Assembly (NCBI GenBank): GCA_001940645.1 | Contig: MDVS01000028.1 | Span: 1 to 57,651, forward strand | Direction: 5' to 3' | DNA: 57,651 nucleotides | DNA from: Candidatus Heimdallarchaeota archaeon LC_3 | GTDB taxonomy: Archaea; Asgardarchaeota; Heimdallarchaeia; Hodarchaeales; LC-3 | In this document: positions 45,611-55,520 of the stretch, piece by piece | Layout of the letters: every line of letters starts with the position of its first letter | How positions within the stretch are numbered: the stretch's first letter is position 1 | Translations under genes and position numbers: made by a program | The notes under the pieces: generated by a model | Databases searched by the model: none | The model's input: the letters and a program-made list of their open reading frames with translations, nothing else | Told to the model about the DNA's origin: nothing

Positions 45611-46191
45611 GCAAACGAGCAATTTTTTAACAGAGCATTTTCTAAAATTACCATATATTCAGTTTTACTAATTAATTTTCCACCAAATTGTTTCATATGA
45701 TCTGTTAACATTTGCATATCTATCATCACAAATCCTCTCTCTTTTATTCTTTCAACTAAACCAATTAATGCTATTTTTGAAGCATCACTTTTTCTAAAAA
45801 ACATAGATTCACCAAAAAACATACCTCCAATGCTCACTCCATATAATCCTCCTGCTATTTCTTCTTCTCCTTTTACATAGGTTTCTACACTGTGTGCAAA
45901 TCCTAAATGATGCAAATTAATATAACTCTCGATTATTTTCTCTGAAATCCATACCCCCTCTCTTGGTGCTTCTGCACATCCACGTATTGAAGCCTCAAAA
46001 TCGTAGTTATACCTGATTTCGAATTTTTCTGACCTAAAAACTCTTTCTAACCTTTTGGGACATTTAAATTCATTAAGATCTAATATTCCCCTTGGATCAG
46101 CACTGTACCATTCAATTTCTCCATTTTTTCTAGTTCCCATAGGAAAAAATCCTTTTTGATAAGCTTTTAGCAAAACTTCGGGAGGAATCAT
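45607..46191 (-). CDS. aat: leucyl/phenylalanyl-tRNA-protein transferase
   Basis: About 194 residues of the bacterial N-end-rule enzyme that moves Leu or Phe from tRNA to the N-terminal Arg or Lys of proteins, marking them for degradation. Conserved blocks: AYQKGFFPMG, IEWYSADPRGILDL, GVWISEKIIESYINLHHLGFAHSVE, IAGGLYGVSIGGMFFGESMFF, DASKIALIGLV and MIDMQMLTDHMKQFGG. An in-frame TTG at 46215 would add eight residues; the ATG at 46191 is preferred. The enzyme is rare in archaea, so lateral transfer from bacteria is likely. ClpS or ClpA partners are not in the window. Confidence 0.93.
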   Translation of the reverse strand: MIPPEVLLKAYQKGFFPMGTRKNGEIEWYSADPRGILDLNEFKCPKRLERVFRSEKFEIRYNYDFEASIRGCAEAPREGVWISEKIIESYINLHHLGFAHSVETYVKGEEEIAGGLYGVSIGGMFFGESMFFRKSDASKIALIGLVERIKERGFVMIDMQMLTDHMKQFGGKLISKTEYMVILENALLKNCSFA

Positions 46192-46295
46192 GAATAAATT
46201 TTGATTAAAAAACAAAATTTAAAAGATTTATTTAAAATGAAAGTGGGAAAAATAGTAAAAAAAATATTAAAAAGAGTTATTTGCAAGAAGATCTT

Positions 46296-47636
46296 CTATT
46301 CTGTTCCTTCTTTCCAACTAGTTAAATATTTTTCTTGTTCTGGTGTTAAAGTATCAAATTTTATTCCCATAGCTTCACATTTTAGTAAAGCAATTTTTCT
46401 ATCAATTTTATGAGGAATAGTAATAACTATTCCTCCTTTACTTTTTATTAAATCTTTATTTTTCACTATCCACTCAGCTGCTAATGCCTGTCCTGAAAAT
46501 GAGAGATCCATTACTTGACTTGGATGACCTTCTGCTGCAGAAAGGTTTACTAATCTTCCCTCAGCCAAAACAGTTATTATTTTTCCGTTAGATAAGGTGA
46601 ATTGTTCAGTACTTGGTCGAAGTGATTCAATACTTACAGCTTTTTCTCTTAATGTTTTAATATCAATTTCTATATCGAAGTGTCCAGTGTTACAAACAAC
46701 TGCTCCATCTTTCATTGCTTCTATGTGTTCGTAACTAATAACATGCTTACAACCAGTAGCAGTAATAAAAATATCACCAATTTTTGCTGCTTCTGCCATA
46801 GGCATGACTTCCATTCCTTCCATAGTTGCAGTTAAAACTCTAAATGGATTAATTTCTGTAGCAATAACTCTACGAGCTCCGAGACCTTTAGCTCGTATTG
46901 CAACACCACGTCCACAGTGACCATATCCTCCAACAACGATAACTGATCCTGCAATAAGATCTGCTGTAGCACGAATAATACCGTCAATAGTACTTTGGCC
47001 AGTACCCCAGAGATTATCAAATTCCCATTTAACAATTAAATCATTGGTTGCTAAAATTGGATATAACAATGCTTTATCTTTGGCCATGGCTTTCATTCGA
47101 ATAATACCGGTTGTAGTTTCTTCTGCACCACCAATAACGTTATCAAGCAGTGTTGATCCATCATCATCTAAATGTTTTTTAATAATATCAATTTCTGGAT
47201 CTTTTTCTCTATGTTTAAGTTTGTGAAGAGACGAAACTAGATCAGCTCCATCATCAATAGTTATATTAGGTTTATTTTTGATGACATTTGCTATAGATCG
47301 ATAATAACCCTCACTATCCATATTTTTCCAAGCAAAAACATTAATCCCTGATTTTGCTAAAGCAGCTGCCACGTCATCAGTTGTTGACAAAGGATTAGAA
47401 GCTGCTAAGAAAACCTCTGCTCCTCCATCTTTCCAAGTGAGTGCTAATTGAGATGTTTCCTTTGTAACATGCAAACAAGCACCTATCCTTAGACCTTTAA
47501 ATGGTTGATCTTTTTTAAACTGTTTTCTAATGATTTGTAGAACTGGCATGTGCCGTCGGGCCCATTCAATTGTTTTCAATCCATTATCGGCTAAAGAGTA
47601 ATCTTTAACTTCGTAAGAATCTCCGGTATCAGTCAT
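46296..47636 (-). CDS. ahcY: S-adenosylhomocysteinase
   Basis: A 446-residue NAD-dependent enzyme that splits S-adenosylhomocysteine into adenosine and homocysteine, relieving product inhibition of methyltransferases. Seen are the N-terminal substrate region (RIGACLHVTKETSQLALTW), the active-site stretch around TIDDGADLV, the Rossmann NAD loop VVGGYGHCGRGVA, VVCNTGHFDIEID and the C-terminal LAEGRLVNLSAAEGHPSQVMD. Like other archaeal forms it lacks the insert of the bacterial one. GGAG lies 8 nt before the ATG. Confidence 0.97.
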   Translation of the reverse strand: MTDTGDSYEVKDYSLADNGLKTIEWARRHMPVLQIIRKQFKKDQPFKGLRIGACLHVTKETSQLALTWKDGGAEVFLAASNPLSTTDDVAAALAKSGINVFAWKNMDSEGYYRSIANVIKNKPNITIDDGADLVSSLHKLKHREKDPEIDIIKKHLDDDGSTLLDNVIGGAEETTTGIIRMKAMAKDKALLYPILATNDLIVKWEFDNLWGTGQSTIDGIIRATADLIAGSVIVVGGYGHCGRGVAIRAKGLGARRVIATEINPFRVLTATMEGMEVMPMAEAAKIGDIFITATGCKHVISYEHIEAMKDGAVVCNTGHFDIEIDIKTLREKAVSIESLRPSTEQFTLSNGKIITVLAEGRLVNLSAAEGHPSQVMDLSFSGQALAAEWIVKNKDLIKSKGGIVITIPHKIDRKIALLKCEAMGIKFDTLTPEQEKYLTSWKEGTE

Positions 47637-47920
47637 AATTAATTCTCCATTCCTTAAGATAAAATTAAAATTTATTTTATACTAAAAAAAGATTAATAAT
47701 ACTGAATTAATTATAATTATTTGGTATTTGTTATTTTCAATAATAGCATTATCAAAATCTAATGAAAAAACTTACTAATATTTGAAAAATGATAAAAATA
47801 TTCATTAAGAATAAATTGCTCGATAATCCGAATTCCTAAATAAATGAATAAGATACCTAAAAATTAATTCATTTAAAAATTAATAATTAAATTTCTATTA
47901 AAATTCTTATTGGGTTAAAA

Positions 47921-49204
47921 ATGTTAGATATTAAAATGTTTAGAGAAAATCCTGATAATATTCGTGAATCAGAAAAAAAAAGATATCGTAAAACCAATAA
48001 TGTGGATAAAGTAGTCGATTTGGATGAAAAATGGAGAACCATTAAAAAGAAAATCGATGATTTAAAGAAAAATAGAAACCAATTATCTGCTGAAATTGGA
48101 AAAATGAAGAAAAAAGATAAAAAAGCGGATATTTCACAGATACAAAATAAAGTACTCAAAATTAAGGAGGAAATTGAAAGTAAAGAAAAAAAATCTGATG
48201 AATTATTGGTTGAAAGAGATGAGATCCGGTATAAAGTAGGAAATATTGTTCACGAATCAGTTCCATTAGGGAAAACTGATGAAGATGACAAAGTAATTCG
48301 GACTTGGGGAAAACGAAAAACCTTTTCATTTAAACCAAAGGGTCATGCTGACCTTGTTGAGATTTTAGATGTTGCAAACCTAACCAAAGCAGCGGAAGTA
48401 AGTGGATCAAGAACTTATTATCTGAAGAATGAACTGGTTTTTCTAAATTTTGCTTTAGCTCAGTTTGCTATGGATTTCTTAGAAAAACAAGGCTATACAG
48501 CTTATTGGACACCTTTTTTTCTACGGGAAGAGGTAATGCATGGTGCAGCAGAACTAGGAGATTTTAAAGAAACTTTATACAACGATCCTAAGGAAGATAT
48601 TTTCTTTATTGCAACATCAGAACAAACCTTAGCTGCTTTGCACTGGAATGAAATCGTTGAAGCTGATTTATTACCATTGAAATATGCAGGTTATTCTTCA
48701 TGTTTCAGGAGAGAAGCTGGATCACATGGGAAAGATACTAAGGGAATTTTTCGAGTCCATCAATTTGAAAAAATCGAACAATTTGTTTTTTGTAAACCTG
48801 AAGAATCATGGGAAATACATGAAGAACTAATTAAAAACGCTGAATCATTATTTCAACAATTAGAAATTCCTCATAGAGTAGTTTCTATTGCTTCAGGAGA
48901 ATTAAATGATAATGCTGCGAAGAAATATGATATTGAAGCATGGTTTCCAGCCCAACAAGCTTATCGTGAGACAGTTTCTTGTAGTAATTGCACAGATTAT
49001 CAAGCACGTAAACTCAACATCCGCGTAGGAAGAGCTGGAGCAGGAAAACAAATATTGCATACTTTAAACTCAACTGCGATAGCCACTGAGCGTGCAATAT
49101 GTGTAATATTAGAAAATAATCAAGAAGAAGATGGAACAGTAAAACTACCTAAAGTTCTCCACCCCTATATGGGAGGACGAACAGAAATAAAACCACGAAA
49201 ATAG
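47921..49204 (+). CDS. serS: seryl-tRNA synthetase (canonical class II type)
   Basis: A 427-residue SerRS. The N-terminal helical arm (residues 25-105, heptad-like and Lys/Glu-rich) holds the long variable arm of tRNA-Ser. Motif 2 is seen as GYSSCFRREAGSHGKDTKG and motif 3 as NSTAIATERAICVILENNQ; SEQTLAALHWNEI and VSCSNCTDYQARKLNIR form the active-site pocket. It is the common type, not the rare methanogen SerRS. It is divergent from ahcY, with 284 bp between. It ends with TAG TAG TAA. Confidence 0.97.
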   Translation: MLDIKMFRENPDNIRESEKKRYRKTNNVDKVVDLDEKWRTIKKKIDDLKKNRNQLSAEIGKMKKKDKKADISQIQNKVLKIKEEIESKEKKSDELLVERDEIRYKVGNIVHESVPLGKTDEDDKVIRTWGKRKTFSFKPKGHADLVEILDVANLTKAAEVSGSRTYYLKNELVFLNFALAQFAMDFLEKQGYTAYWTPFFLREEVMHGAAELGDFKETLYNDPKEDIFFIATSEQTLAALHWNEIVEADLLPLKYAGYSSCFRREAGSHGKDTKGIFRVHQFEKIEQFVFCKPEESWEIHEELIKNAESLFQQLEIPHRVVSIASGELNDNAAKKYDIEAWFPAQQAYRETVSCSNCTDYQARKLNIRVGRAGAGKQILHTLNSTAIATERAICVILENNQEEDGTVKLPKVLHPYMGGRTEIKPRK

Positions 49205-49217
49205 TAGTAATAAAGTT

Positions 49218-50144
49218 TTAAGTTTTCTCGAAATTTTTTCTCACTTTTGAAATCTTATCTACCACTAACGGATATAACTCAGGCTTGAAAACGATTAAAT
49301 TATCTTCGATATCCACTGAAAATAATTCTGAATCAAATTGATCAGCTAACCATTCTTCGGTTTCAAAAACATCAATAAAAGATAAAGCACTAGATAAATC
49401 TTCTAAATTTGCAGTAGATGTCTGTTCTAAGACTTCTGCAAACCTATACAATTGTTCTAAAGAAGGATTATCAATAAATTCAGTTGCTTTTATTGTTGGT
49501 AAAGGATATTTTTGAAGTAATTCTTGAATGCTTGCACCTTTATGAGCCTGCACAAGAATAGATTCAGGATCAGTTTTTGAACCGTTTTCTATTTTTTCTT
49601 CAAGATATGGATCTGCTTTTAATAGCTGTTCAGGTAATCCATTAGCTTTTATTCTGGAAGTTGCAGGTTTAAAATACTCTACTGGAGGAGGAGTTGATTT
49701 AGGAACAACTTCAATTGGTTTCATTTTTTGAGGTTGTTGAACAGGGGGGATTGCTTTGAGAGGTGGTTTAGAAGTTTTAGGAGTTAAGGAATCTAAAGCT
49801 TTGGTTTCAGCTAAATGATCTAAATATTTTTTATGTGTGAGAATTCCGGATTCTCTAGCTATTAACCAAGTGGCACGATCAGGAAAATTTCCTCCTTGAG
49901 CTTGTTCTAATTCTTCCTGTAATTCAAACCCCATTTCATCTGCTTGCTTGAACTGACTAAAATCGTTGAAATCTGATTTTTTGAAAATCGCAAATTCTTC
50001 AGGACTTGTGTTTAATTTCTTACCCTCAATCCAATCATCAACATCTGTGTATCCTGATTGGGCATATTCATCTGCTTGCTTACGGGAAAAGCCTAAATCT
50101 GAAAGTTTCTTAAATTCACTTGGACGCAAACCACGACGTGACAA
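49218..50144 (-). CDS. hypothetical helical protein
   Basis: A 308-residue cytosolic protein from a TTG start with GGAG 8 nt upstream. The first 120 residues carry three imperfect helical repeats (FKKLSDLGFSRKQADEYAQS, FAIFKKSDFNDFSQFKQADE, WLIARESGILTHKKYLDHLA), each with the spacing of short helix-hairpin modules. A Pro-rich linker (about 125-165) leads to an acidic helical C-terminal domain. The gene is convergent with serS. No family is recognised. The tail of the surface protein at 55.3 kb has a similar helical module. Confidence 0.65.
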   Translation of the reverse strand: MSRRGLRPSEFKKLSDLGFSRKQADEYAQSGYTDVDDWIEGKKLNTSPEEFAIFKKSDFNDFSQFKQADEMGFELQEELEQAQGGNFPDRATWLIARESGILTHKKYLDHLAETKALDSLTPKTSKPPLKAIPPVQQPQKMKPIEVVPKSTPPPVEYFKPATSRIKANGLPEQLLKADPYLEEKIENGSKTDPESILVQAHKGASIQELLQKYPLPTIKATEFIDNPSLEQLYRFAEVLEQTSTANLEDLSSALSFIDVFETEEWLADQFDSELFSVDIEDNLIVFKPELYPLVVDKISKVRKNFEKT

Positions 50145-50311
50145 AATATTTTCTCCAGAATTCTCCTAAACAAAAAATAAGTTAAGAAACCTAATAGATA
50201 GGTAATTACTGATCTTGAAACGAACTAGTATATATATTTTGATCGAAAAAATTTGGGTTAAAATTTTATTTGATAAATTTACCAAAAGAAGAAATAAAAC
50301 TTCTTCCTTCA

Positions 50312-50611
50312 CTAAGTTGATGCAAATAATGATTGAAAGTCTTTTAATAAGTCGTCTTTGGATATTTTTTCAAATTTCTCCCGCATTTCCCCTAATTCAT
50401 CTTGAAGTTTATCATCAGCATCACCTAAATCACTCATATCAGTCCAGATATCATCATCCAGTCCAATCTGAGAAAAAAGTTTTGGACGGATCATATTCCA
50501 CTCATAAGTCCCTCTCTGATACCCATATTCATCCATAATTTTTTCAAAAATTAAACTAAAAATTAAATAAATTTTTTTTTCTGTCACAGAGAGTTCACGG
50601 ACTTCAGACAC
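50312..50611 (-). CDS. small hypothetical protein
   Basis: A 99-residue acidic protein from a GTG start. It is largely helical: IYLIFSLIFEKIMDEYGYQRG, then DDDIWTDMSDLGDADDKLQD and a coiled end REKFEKISKDDLLKDFQSLF. No motif is recognised. It lies on the same strand about 170 bp upstream of the helical-repeat gene. Confidence 0.55.
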   Translation of the reverse strand: MSEVRELSVTEKKIYLIFSLIFEKIMDEYGYQRGTYEWNMIRPKLFSQIGLDDDIWTDMSDLGDADDKLQDELGEMREKFEKISKDDLLKDFQSLFAST

Positions 50612-51011
50612 GAAATGATCACCAAAGGAGAAATTAAATTTAAAATACTAGTATTTGATAAATTATTTACTTGATAATTTAATAAATAAATCTGATACAT
50701 ATTTATGGAGTTCTTTGATTGTGTTAATTACCATCCACTAATTCTTTATAACGTGATTCATAATAAATGTTTGAAAAGACGACTTTTAGAAAAACAGGTA
50801 AAAAAAAGTTAACAATAATGTCTATGAATCAAAGAAAGAATTTATAACAAAATTACCAAAATAAATGAGTAATCACTGTGAAATTAGTTTTCAAACTTGA
50901 ATAAAAAAAAAACAATGAAATCAATTCAAAGCTAAAGACAAGATAAAAGTTACAAAGTTAAGTTCTTAATTTCAAATAGTAACAATTAAAAACGGGTTGT
51001 ATACTACATTC
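50612..51011. other. intergenic, upstream of the initiator tRNA
   Basis: A 400-bp AT-rich stretch with many A and T tracts. No gene is visible. Confidence 0.45.
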
Positions 51012-51087
51012 AGCGAGGTAGAGTAGCCAGGTAAACTCGCAGGGCTCATAACCCTGAGATCGATCGGTTCAAATCCATCCCTCGCTA
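51012..51087 (+). tRNA. initiator tRNA-Met(CAU)
   Basis: Acceptor AGCGAGG/CCTCGCT with the A1-U72 pair of archaeal initiators. The anticodon arm CAGGG, CTCATAA, CCCTG has the three consecutive G-C pairs that mark initiator tRNA. CCA is encoded (51088-51090). The T stem needs a bulged C at 51065 to pair (GAT-GG with CCATC), so one base may be an insertion or an error. No intron. Confidence 0.95.
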
Positions 51088-51385
51088 CCATCAACCCATT
51101 ACCTGAATAATACTTCTTTTTTCTGTTGAATCTTGATGATCGAAGTCTTAAGATTAATTTGGACCCTCTACTTGATTTCTTTCATTTTCCATTGGGTAAT
51201 TTTATTTAAATTGAAATTCCCTGCATTTCAACTAAAACTAAACTAATTGTATATTTAAAATGAGGATATTTTATATTTAAAATGTGATAGAAAATTCTAT
51301 TCCTGAGGATTATACTGAAATCATTATTTCATCATTTTTCATTAATATTTTAATTAATATTTTTTTATTAATTGTTCAATTCAGG

Positions 51386-51664
51386 TTATGAATCATTATT
51401 TAATTCTGATTCTTGATCTAAAGAACTTACAAAATCATTTATTAGTATTCTTGTTTCTTTTGATATATATCGAAAACTAAAAAATATGAAGAGCATTAAT
51501 AAAATTACAAAAATAGTTATTGGTAGCAATACCGTTAGTAACAACTCCAATATAGATTCCTTGTATAGATTTCTACCATATTTATATGTTAATATTGAAA
51601 AAAAAGCCACATTTAATGCAAATAACCCACAGATAAATGTTAAAAAAGAAAATCTAATTCTCAA
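51386..51664 (-). CDS. small two-helix membrane protein
   Basis: About 92 residues with two hydrophobic helices (FSFLTFICGLFALNVAFFSIL and LTVLLPITIFVILLMLFIFF) and an acidic tail. AGGTG lies 6 nt before a TTG at 51664, preferred over a GTG at 51673 that overlaps this site. Unknown function. Confidence 0.55.
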   Translation of the reverse strand: MRIRFSFLTFICGLFALNVAFFSILTYKYGRNLYKESILELLLTVLLPITIFVILLMLFIFFSFRYISKETRILINDFVSSLDQESELNNDS

Positions 51665-51779
51665 AAAAATCACCTAAATTGAAAATATGTTTTTAAATTT
51701 CTCAGTCAATCTCTTTTTTTGTAGAATAAACAATTCACCTTTGGATTGAAATACCTGAATAAGGATCACCTTTTGTTTC

Positions 51780-52919
51780 TTAAATTATCATTAATTCTGA
51801 GGTATTTTTCTTCCTCAGTTTGATTTTAATTAGAATTACTATTCCTAACATAACCCCGAAATAACTGGTAACATACGTAACAGAATTCCCTTTATTTTCA
51901 TTTACAACATCTCCAAAGATCTCAAAAGGTATTTCACCTATTTTGGGATAAATCCACATAAAATTATCAAGAAAAACATCAATTATCCCTGTATCTTCTG
52001 TATTATTTTGTCTAATCTCAGTATTAATTGATAATTTTATAGGGCCTTGTTGACCGAATATTTGAAACCGATCAGTAGGTTTAGTCGTAATTGGTTGAAG
52101 TGTAGACCAATTTCCATGGAATAAGGGTGAAGAAGAGACAGATTTTATTATTTGTTCACATTTCAAGTTGAATAAATCATCTATAAAGATTTGATTTCGT
52201 GGGCAATCAGTACCTTGCCCTGATTCCCAATAATTACTATTATTCATACCAAGAGTGATACCAATATCAGTATCAGCAATACTGTTACTATTCGGATAGG
52301 TTCTGGGATAGTCTAATACTGGTTGAGTCTCATAAATTTTTGTGTTTACTTTTTCGTCATCTACTGGTGTTAAGACAAAATATTGAAGTGTTCCTTGAAA
52401 GTCTTTTGGGGAAAAATCAATTTCCCAATTATAAATCATTTCAAAAGATACTCTGTAAAAAGTTGTGTGTTTCATTATTTTAAGAGTTGATTCATCAATT
52501 AATGAAGAATCAAGATTAAATCTCTGAGATCCTGTATCATTAAATTGAATCCATAGAGAAATACCATAATCATCCAAAGGGTCATCTAATGTTTGAATAT
52601 CAATGGTCAAATTATTATCTTTCGTGTTCATTGAAGTCCAAGGTGTCTGACCAATAACTATGCTAAAATTGGTCATATTTACTGCCAATAAAAAATCACT
52701 CTTCTGAATATATGCCTTCCAAGGACTAGAAGGACTTTCCGTGTTATTAATAGTATCAATAAATTCTTGAATACTGTCTATCTTATATATCTCAAAAGCT
52801 CCAGCTTCTTCAGCAATAATGACTAAATCATTTCTATCATATGATCGGATCTGTCCAAAAACATTGGTGAGTGTGATAAAAAGTAGAAAAATAATTAATA
52901 TTATTTTCATGTGTTTCAT
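51780..52919 (-). CDS. exported, C-terminally anchored protein of unknown function
   Basis: A 379-residue protein with a signal peptide (residues 5-22, likely cut after FGQ) and one C-terminal helix (about 345-365, VTSYFGVMLGIVILIKI) followed by KLRKK, so it sits on the cell surface. The body is beta-rich with many Asn-x-Ser/Thr sites. The single pair of cysteines (CPRNQIFIDDLFNLKCEQI) could form a disulfide. No family is recognised. It may be an S-layer-associated protein. Confidence 0.7.
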   Translation of the reverse strand: MKHMKIILIIFLLFITLTNVFGQIRSYDRNDLVIIAEEAGAFEIYKIDSIQEFIDTINNTESPSSPWKAYIQKSDFLLAVNMTNFSIVIGQTPWTSMNTKDNNLTIDIQTLDDPLDDYGISLWIQFNDTGSQRFNLDSSLIDESTLKIMKHTTFYRVSFEMIYNWEIDFSPKDFQGTLQYFVLTPVDDEKVNTKIYETQPVLDYPRTYPNSNSIADTDIGITLGMNNSNYWESGQGTDCPRNQIFIDDLFNLKCEQIIKSVSSSPLFHGNWSTLQPITTKPTDRFQIFGQQGPIKLSINTEIRQNNTEDTGIIDVFLDNFMWIYPKIGEIPFEIFGDVVNENKGNSVTYVTSYFGVMLGIVILIKIKLRKKNTSELMII

Positions 52920-53252
52920 TTCTATTCCCCGAACCTTTTGGGTATTTTAAAAATAGTTAGATTTATCTTCTTTTCGACTCATGATTTTGGTTATTTTTTA
53001 CATAAAAAAACCAATAAATTATTAATTTATGAAAAGAAGAGTTAGGGGTATTTGATAATGAAAAACAAATCTAGAAGAATTATTGGTAGTTTAGAAGGTT
53101 TTCTTAGTATCTTATCCTTTTTTCCGTAGAATTTTTATTGATGATAGAAGATATTAATGGAGATGTGAATCACAGAAACATGAGCGTAATAAGAATATAA
53201 ATTAAAACAAAAACTATTATATTTAAAATCAATAATTCGTCAGGTTAGGAAA
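52920..53252. other. divergent promoter region, no gene seen
   Basis: A 333-bp AT-rich spacer between the divergent exported-protein gene and the small helical-bundle gene. No open frame or RNA gene is visible. Confidence 0.45.
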
Positions 53253-53690
53253 TTGAATACAAATATCTCAAATGAGGTTTCAGATGGTCTAAAAACCCAA
53301 TTCATTAAGCATTTTGAACTGTTATTTAAACAACTAGTAATTCTAACAGATAAAGTTCCTCAAAATTTACTGAAAAAAAAAATTATTGATAAAACGATCC
53401 TCTATCGGGCTTATCACATACTTGAAGCAATTGAATTTTATATTGGGGTTAATCCAGAAGATATGGAATGGGGAAAAAGAATGAATATAACTTGGGGAGT
53501 TGATAGAGAAGAAGCTGTAGATAATAAAATGCAAAATTACACTATTAACCAATTAAAGCAATATTCAGATGAAATAAAAGAATCTACTTTTAATGTTATC
53601 AGTAATGAAAATTTCATGAATACAACGAATTTTAACTGGATAGATAATAATATTGATAGATTTACTTATATTTTAAGGCATTCAAATTAG
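53253..53690 (+). CDS. DinB-like helical-bundle protein (tentative)
   Basis: A 145-residue protein from a TTG start preceded by AGGTTAGGA. Four helices can be drawn: residues 10-33, 46-65 (LYRAYHILEAIEFYIG), 93-112 and 128-140 (DRFTYILRHSN). The Tyr/His residues in helix two and the closing Arg-His recall the His triad of DinB/YfiT-type thiol or metal proteins. This is a weak pattern match, and an uncharacterised protein is as likely. Confidence 0.5.
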   Translation: MNTNISNEVSDGLKTQFIKHFELLFKQLVILTDKVPQNLLKKKIIDKTILYRAYHILEAIEFYIGVNPEDMEWGKRMNITWGVDREEAVDNKMQNYTINQLKQYSDEIKESTFNVISNENFMNTTNFNWIDNNIDRFTYILRHSN

Positions 53691-53909
53691 CATTTAGGAG
53701 AAATTTATGCTTTTTTGAAATTAGAAGGAATAACGATATCTTGGAAGTAGTAATCTTAATAATTTTTAACTCTTTTTTAAAATCACTTGGAAAATTTAAA
53801 TCAATTAAAAAAAAATTTAGGAGAACCTATATAATAAAAATAGATTTTTCTCTAATTTATTAACGAATTTAAATTGATGCCTATTTAAAATAAACCCGGG
53901 GAAATTCCC

Positions 53910-55442
53910 ATGAAATATTCCTTTTTAATTATTCTTGCAATTTTTTTAAATTTAGGATTATTTTCTCTTGGTGAATTCCCTGTTCTTAATGCTAATCAAG
54001 AAAAAAGCAAGTTTATTACAAATAAAGTAAGTTCAATTAGTGATGATATTAGAACATGGAAATTTATTACTCAAATTGAAATTAAGGAACGTATAGGTAA
54101 TGATTTAGAAAAATTTCCCATTAAAATAACTCTAAATTTAGAAGACTTGATTCTAAATAATAAATTAGAACCAGATGGTAGTGATTTACGTTTTACGACA
54201 TTATCAGGTAACTTCTTAGATTTTTGGATTGAAAACGATGTTAATACCAATGCCACTGATATTTGGGTTGAAATTTCTTTATTAAAGGGTAATAAGACCA
54301 CAATTATTAATATGTATTATGGAAATTCAGAAATTGAGTCTGAAAGTGATGGTACCAAAGTATTTGACTATTTTGATGGATTTGAAGATAGGAATTTAAA
54401 TGAATATAGCACTGAAATTAATGGTGAAGTTCCATATACAGTATCAGATCATGATGCGTACAGTGGAAATTTTACTTTAGCAATTGGCCCTAGTTCTTGT
54501 GGGACTAGTTGTTTTAATAACTTTCAAGTTAAATTTAACCTAAATGACATTGATTTACCAGATGATTATTATGAAATTTCGTATTGGCGAAGAGAACCCT
54601 ATGATCATGGGGGAGAGACCAGAGTTTATGTAAATGGTTTACAAAGATATTCGAAAAATGGAGCACCAACTTGGGAAGATAAGGGATAGGTCAGAAATTC
54701 CTTTTCCCATAATGGTTACATAGATGAATTTCAAATAGTTGAATCTGACATAACCACAGATCAAATAATAACAATAGACGATATTAAAATCCGAAAAATT
54801 GTTTCCCCAATTCCTTCAATAACAATATTACCTGAAATTCAAAATGTGGATACCGATAATGATGGAATGCCTGATTGGTTTGAGTTAGAGAATGGTCTTA
54901 ATATTACTAGAAATGATTCCTATGAAGATTTAGATAATGATGGAATAGCTAATATAGATGAATTCGAAGTAGGGCTAAATATGTCATTGGATGATTCTTA
55001 TGAAGATTTAGATAACGATGGGATGCCTAATCTATGGGAAATCAAAAGTGGATTAGATGCTTCGTTTAATGATGCTGGTTATGATAAAGATGGTGATTGG
55101 ATAGCGAACTATATAGAATTCAGAGAAAATACAGATCCTTCAAATTTCTGGAGTGTACCTATTTTTTATAAAGAATTTCCATACATATGTTTAAGTCTAT
55201 TACATTTATCAATTATGGGAACATTCATTGCCATTGTATCTTCTGGAACATTAACACTCATATTAAATAATAGAAAAAATCTTATTAAACAATTAGGAGC
55301 CCCCGACTATACTACTGCCAGATTTATGTTAAAGAATGGGTTCAAAGATTTCGAAACATTTGAAAAAGCTCAAAAACTGAGTATTAGCTCTTTAGAGGAA
55401 TATGAATTTACTCTTGAATTAATGGAATTAGAAAAAAAGTAG
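53910..55442 (+). pseudogene. surface protein with DUF2341 and calcium-binding TSP3-like repeats, interrupted by an in-frame TAG
   Basis: The signal peptide (residues 1-21) is followed by a DUF2341 domain (KFPIKITLNLEDLILNNKLE ... TIINMYYGNSEIESESDG). A TAG at 54687-54689 interrupts the concanavalin-like region right after TWEDKG. The frame then continues unbroken with VRNSFSHNGYIDEFQIVES to four acidic repeats of the DxDxDGxxD type (DTDNDGMPDW, DLDNDGIANIDEF, DLDNDGMPNLWE, DKDGDWIANY) and one membrane helix (about residues 425-447) with a cytosolic helical tail. The whole is about 510 codons. Either the gene is dead, the TAG is a sequencing error (TGG Trp would fit) or it is read through. 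Confidence 0.8.
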
Positions 55443-55520
55443 ATTAATTAATTTTGAGTATATGGCCTCCCACCAATCTTTGCATGCATCTTTATGTCCA
55501 TTCCTAATGGTTTTCGAGAA

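Noticed and set aside
21387..54689. TAG recoded as pyrrolysine, explaining the interrupted genes
   Set aside because: Several normal genes end in TAG, one interrupted gene has TAA, aRF1 motifs are intact and no pyl gene is in the window. A general recoding is not supported.
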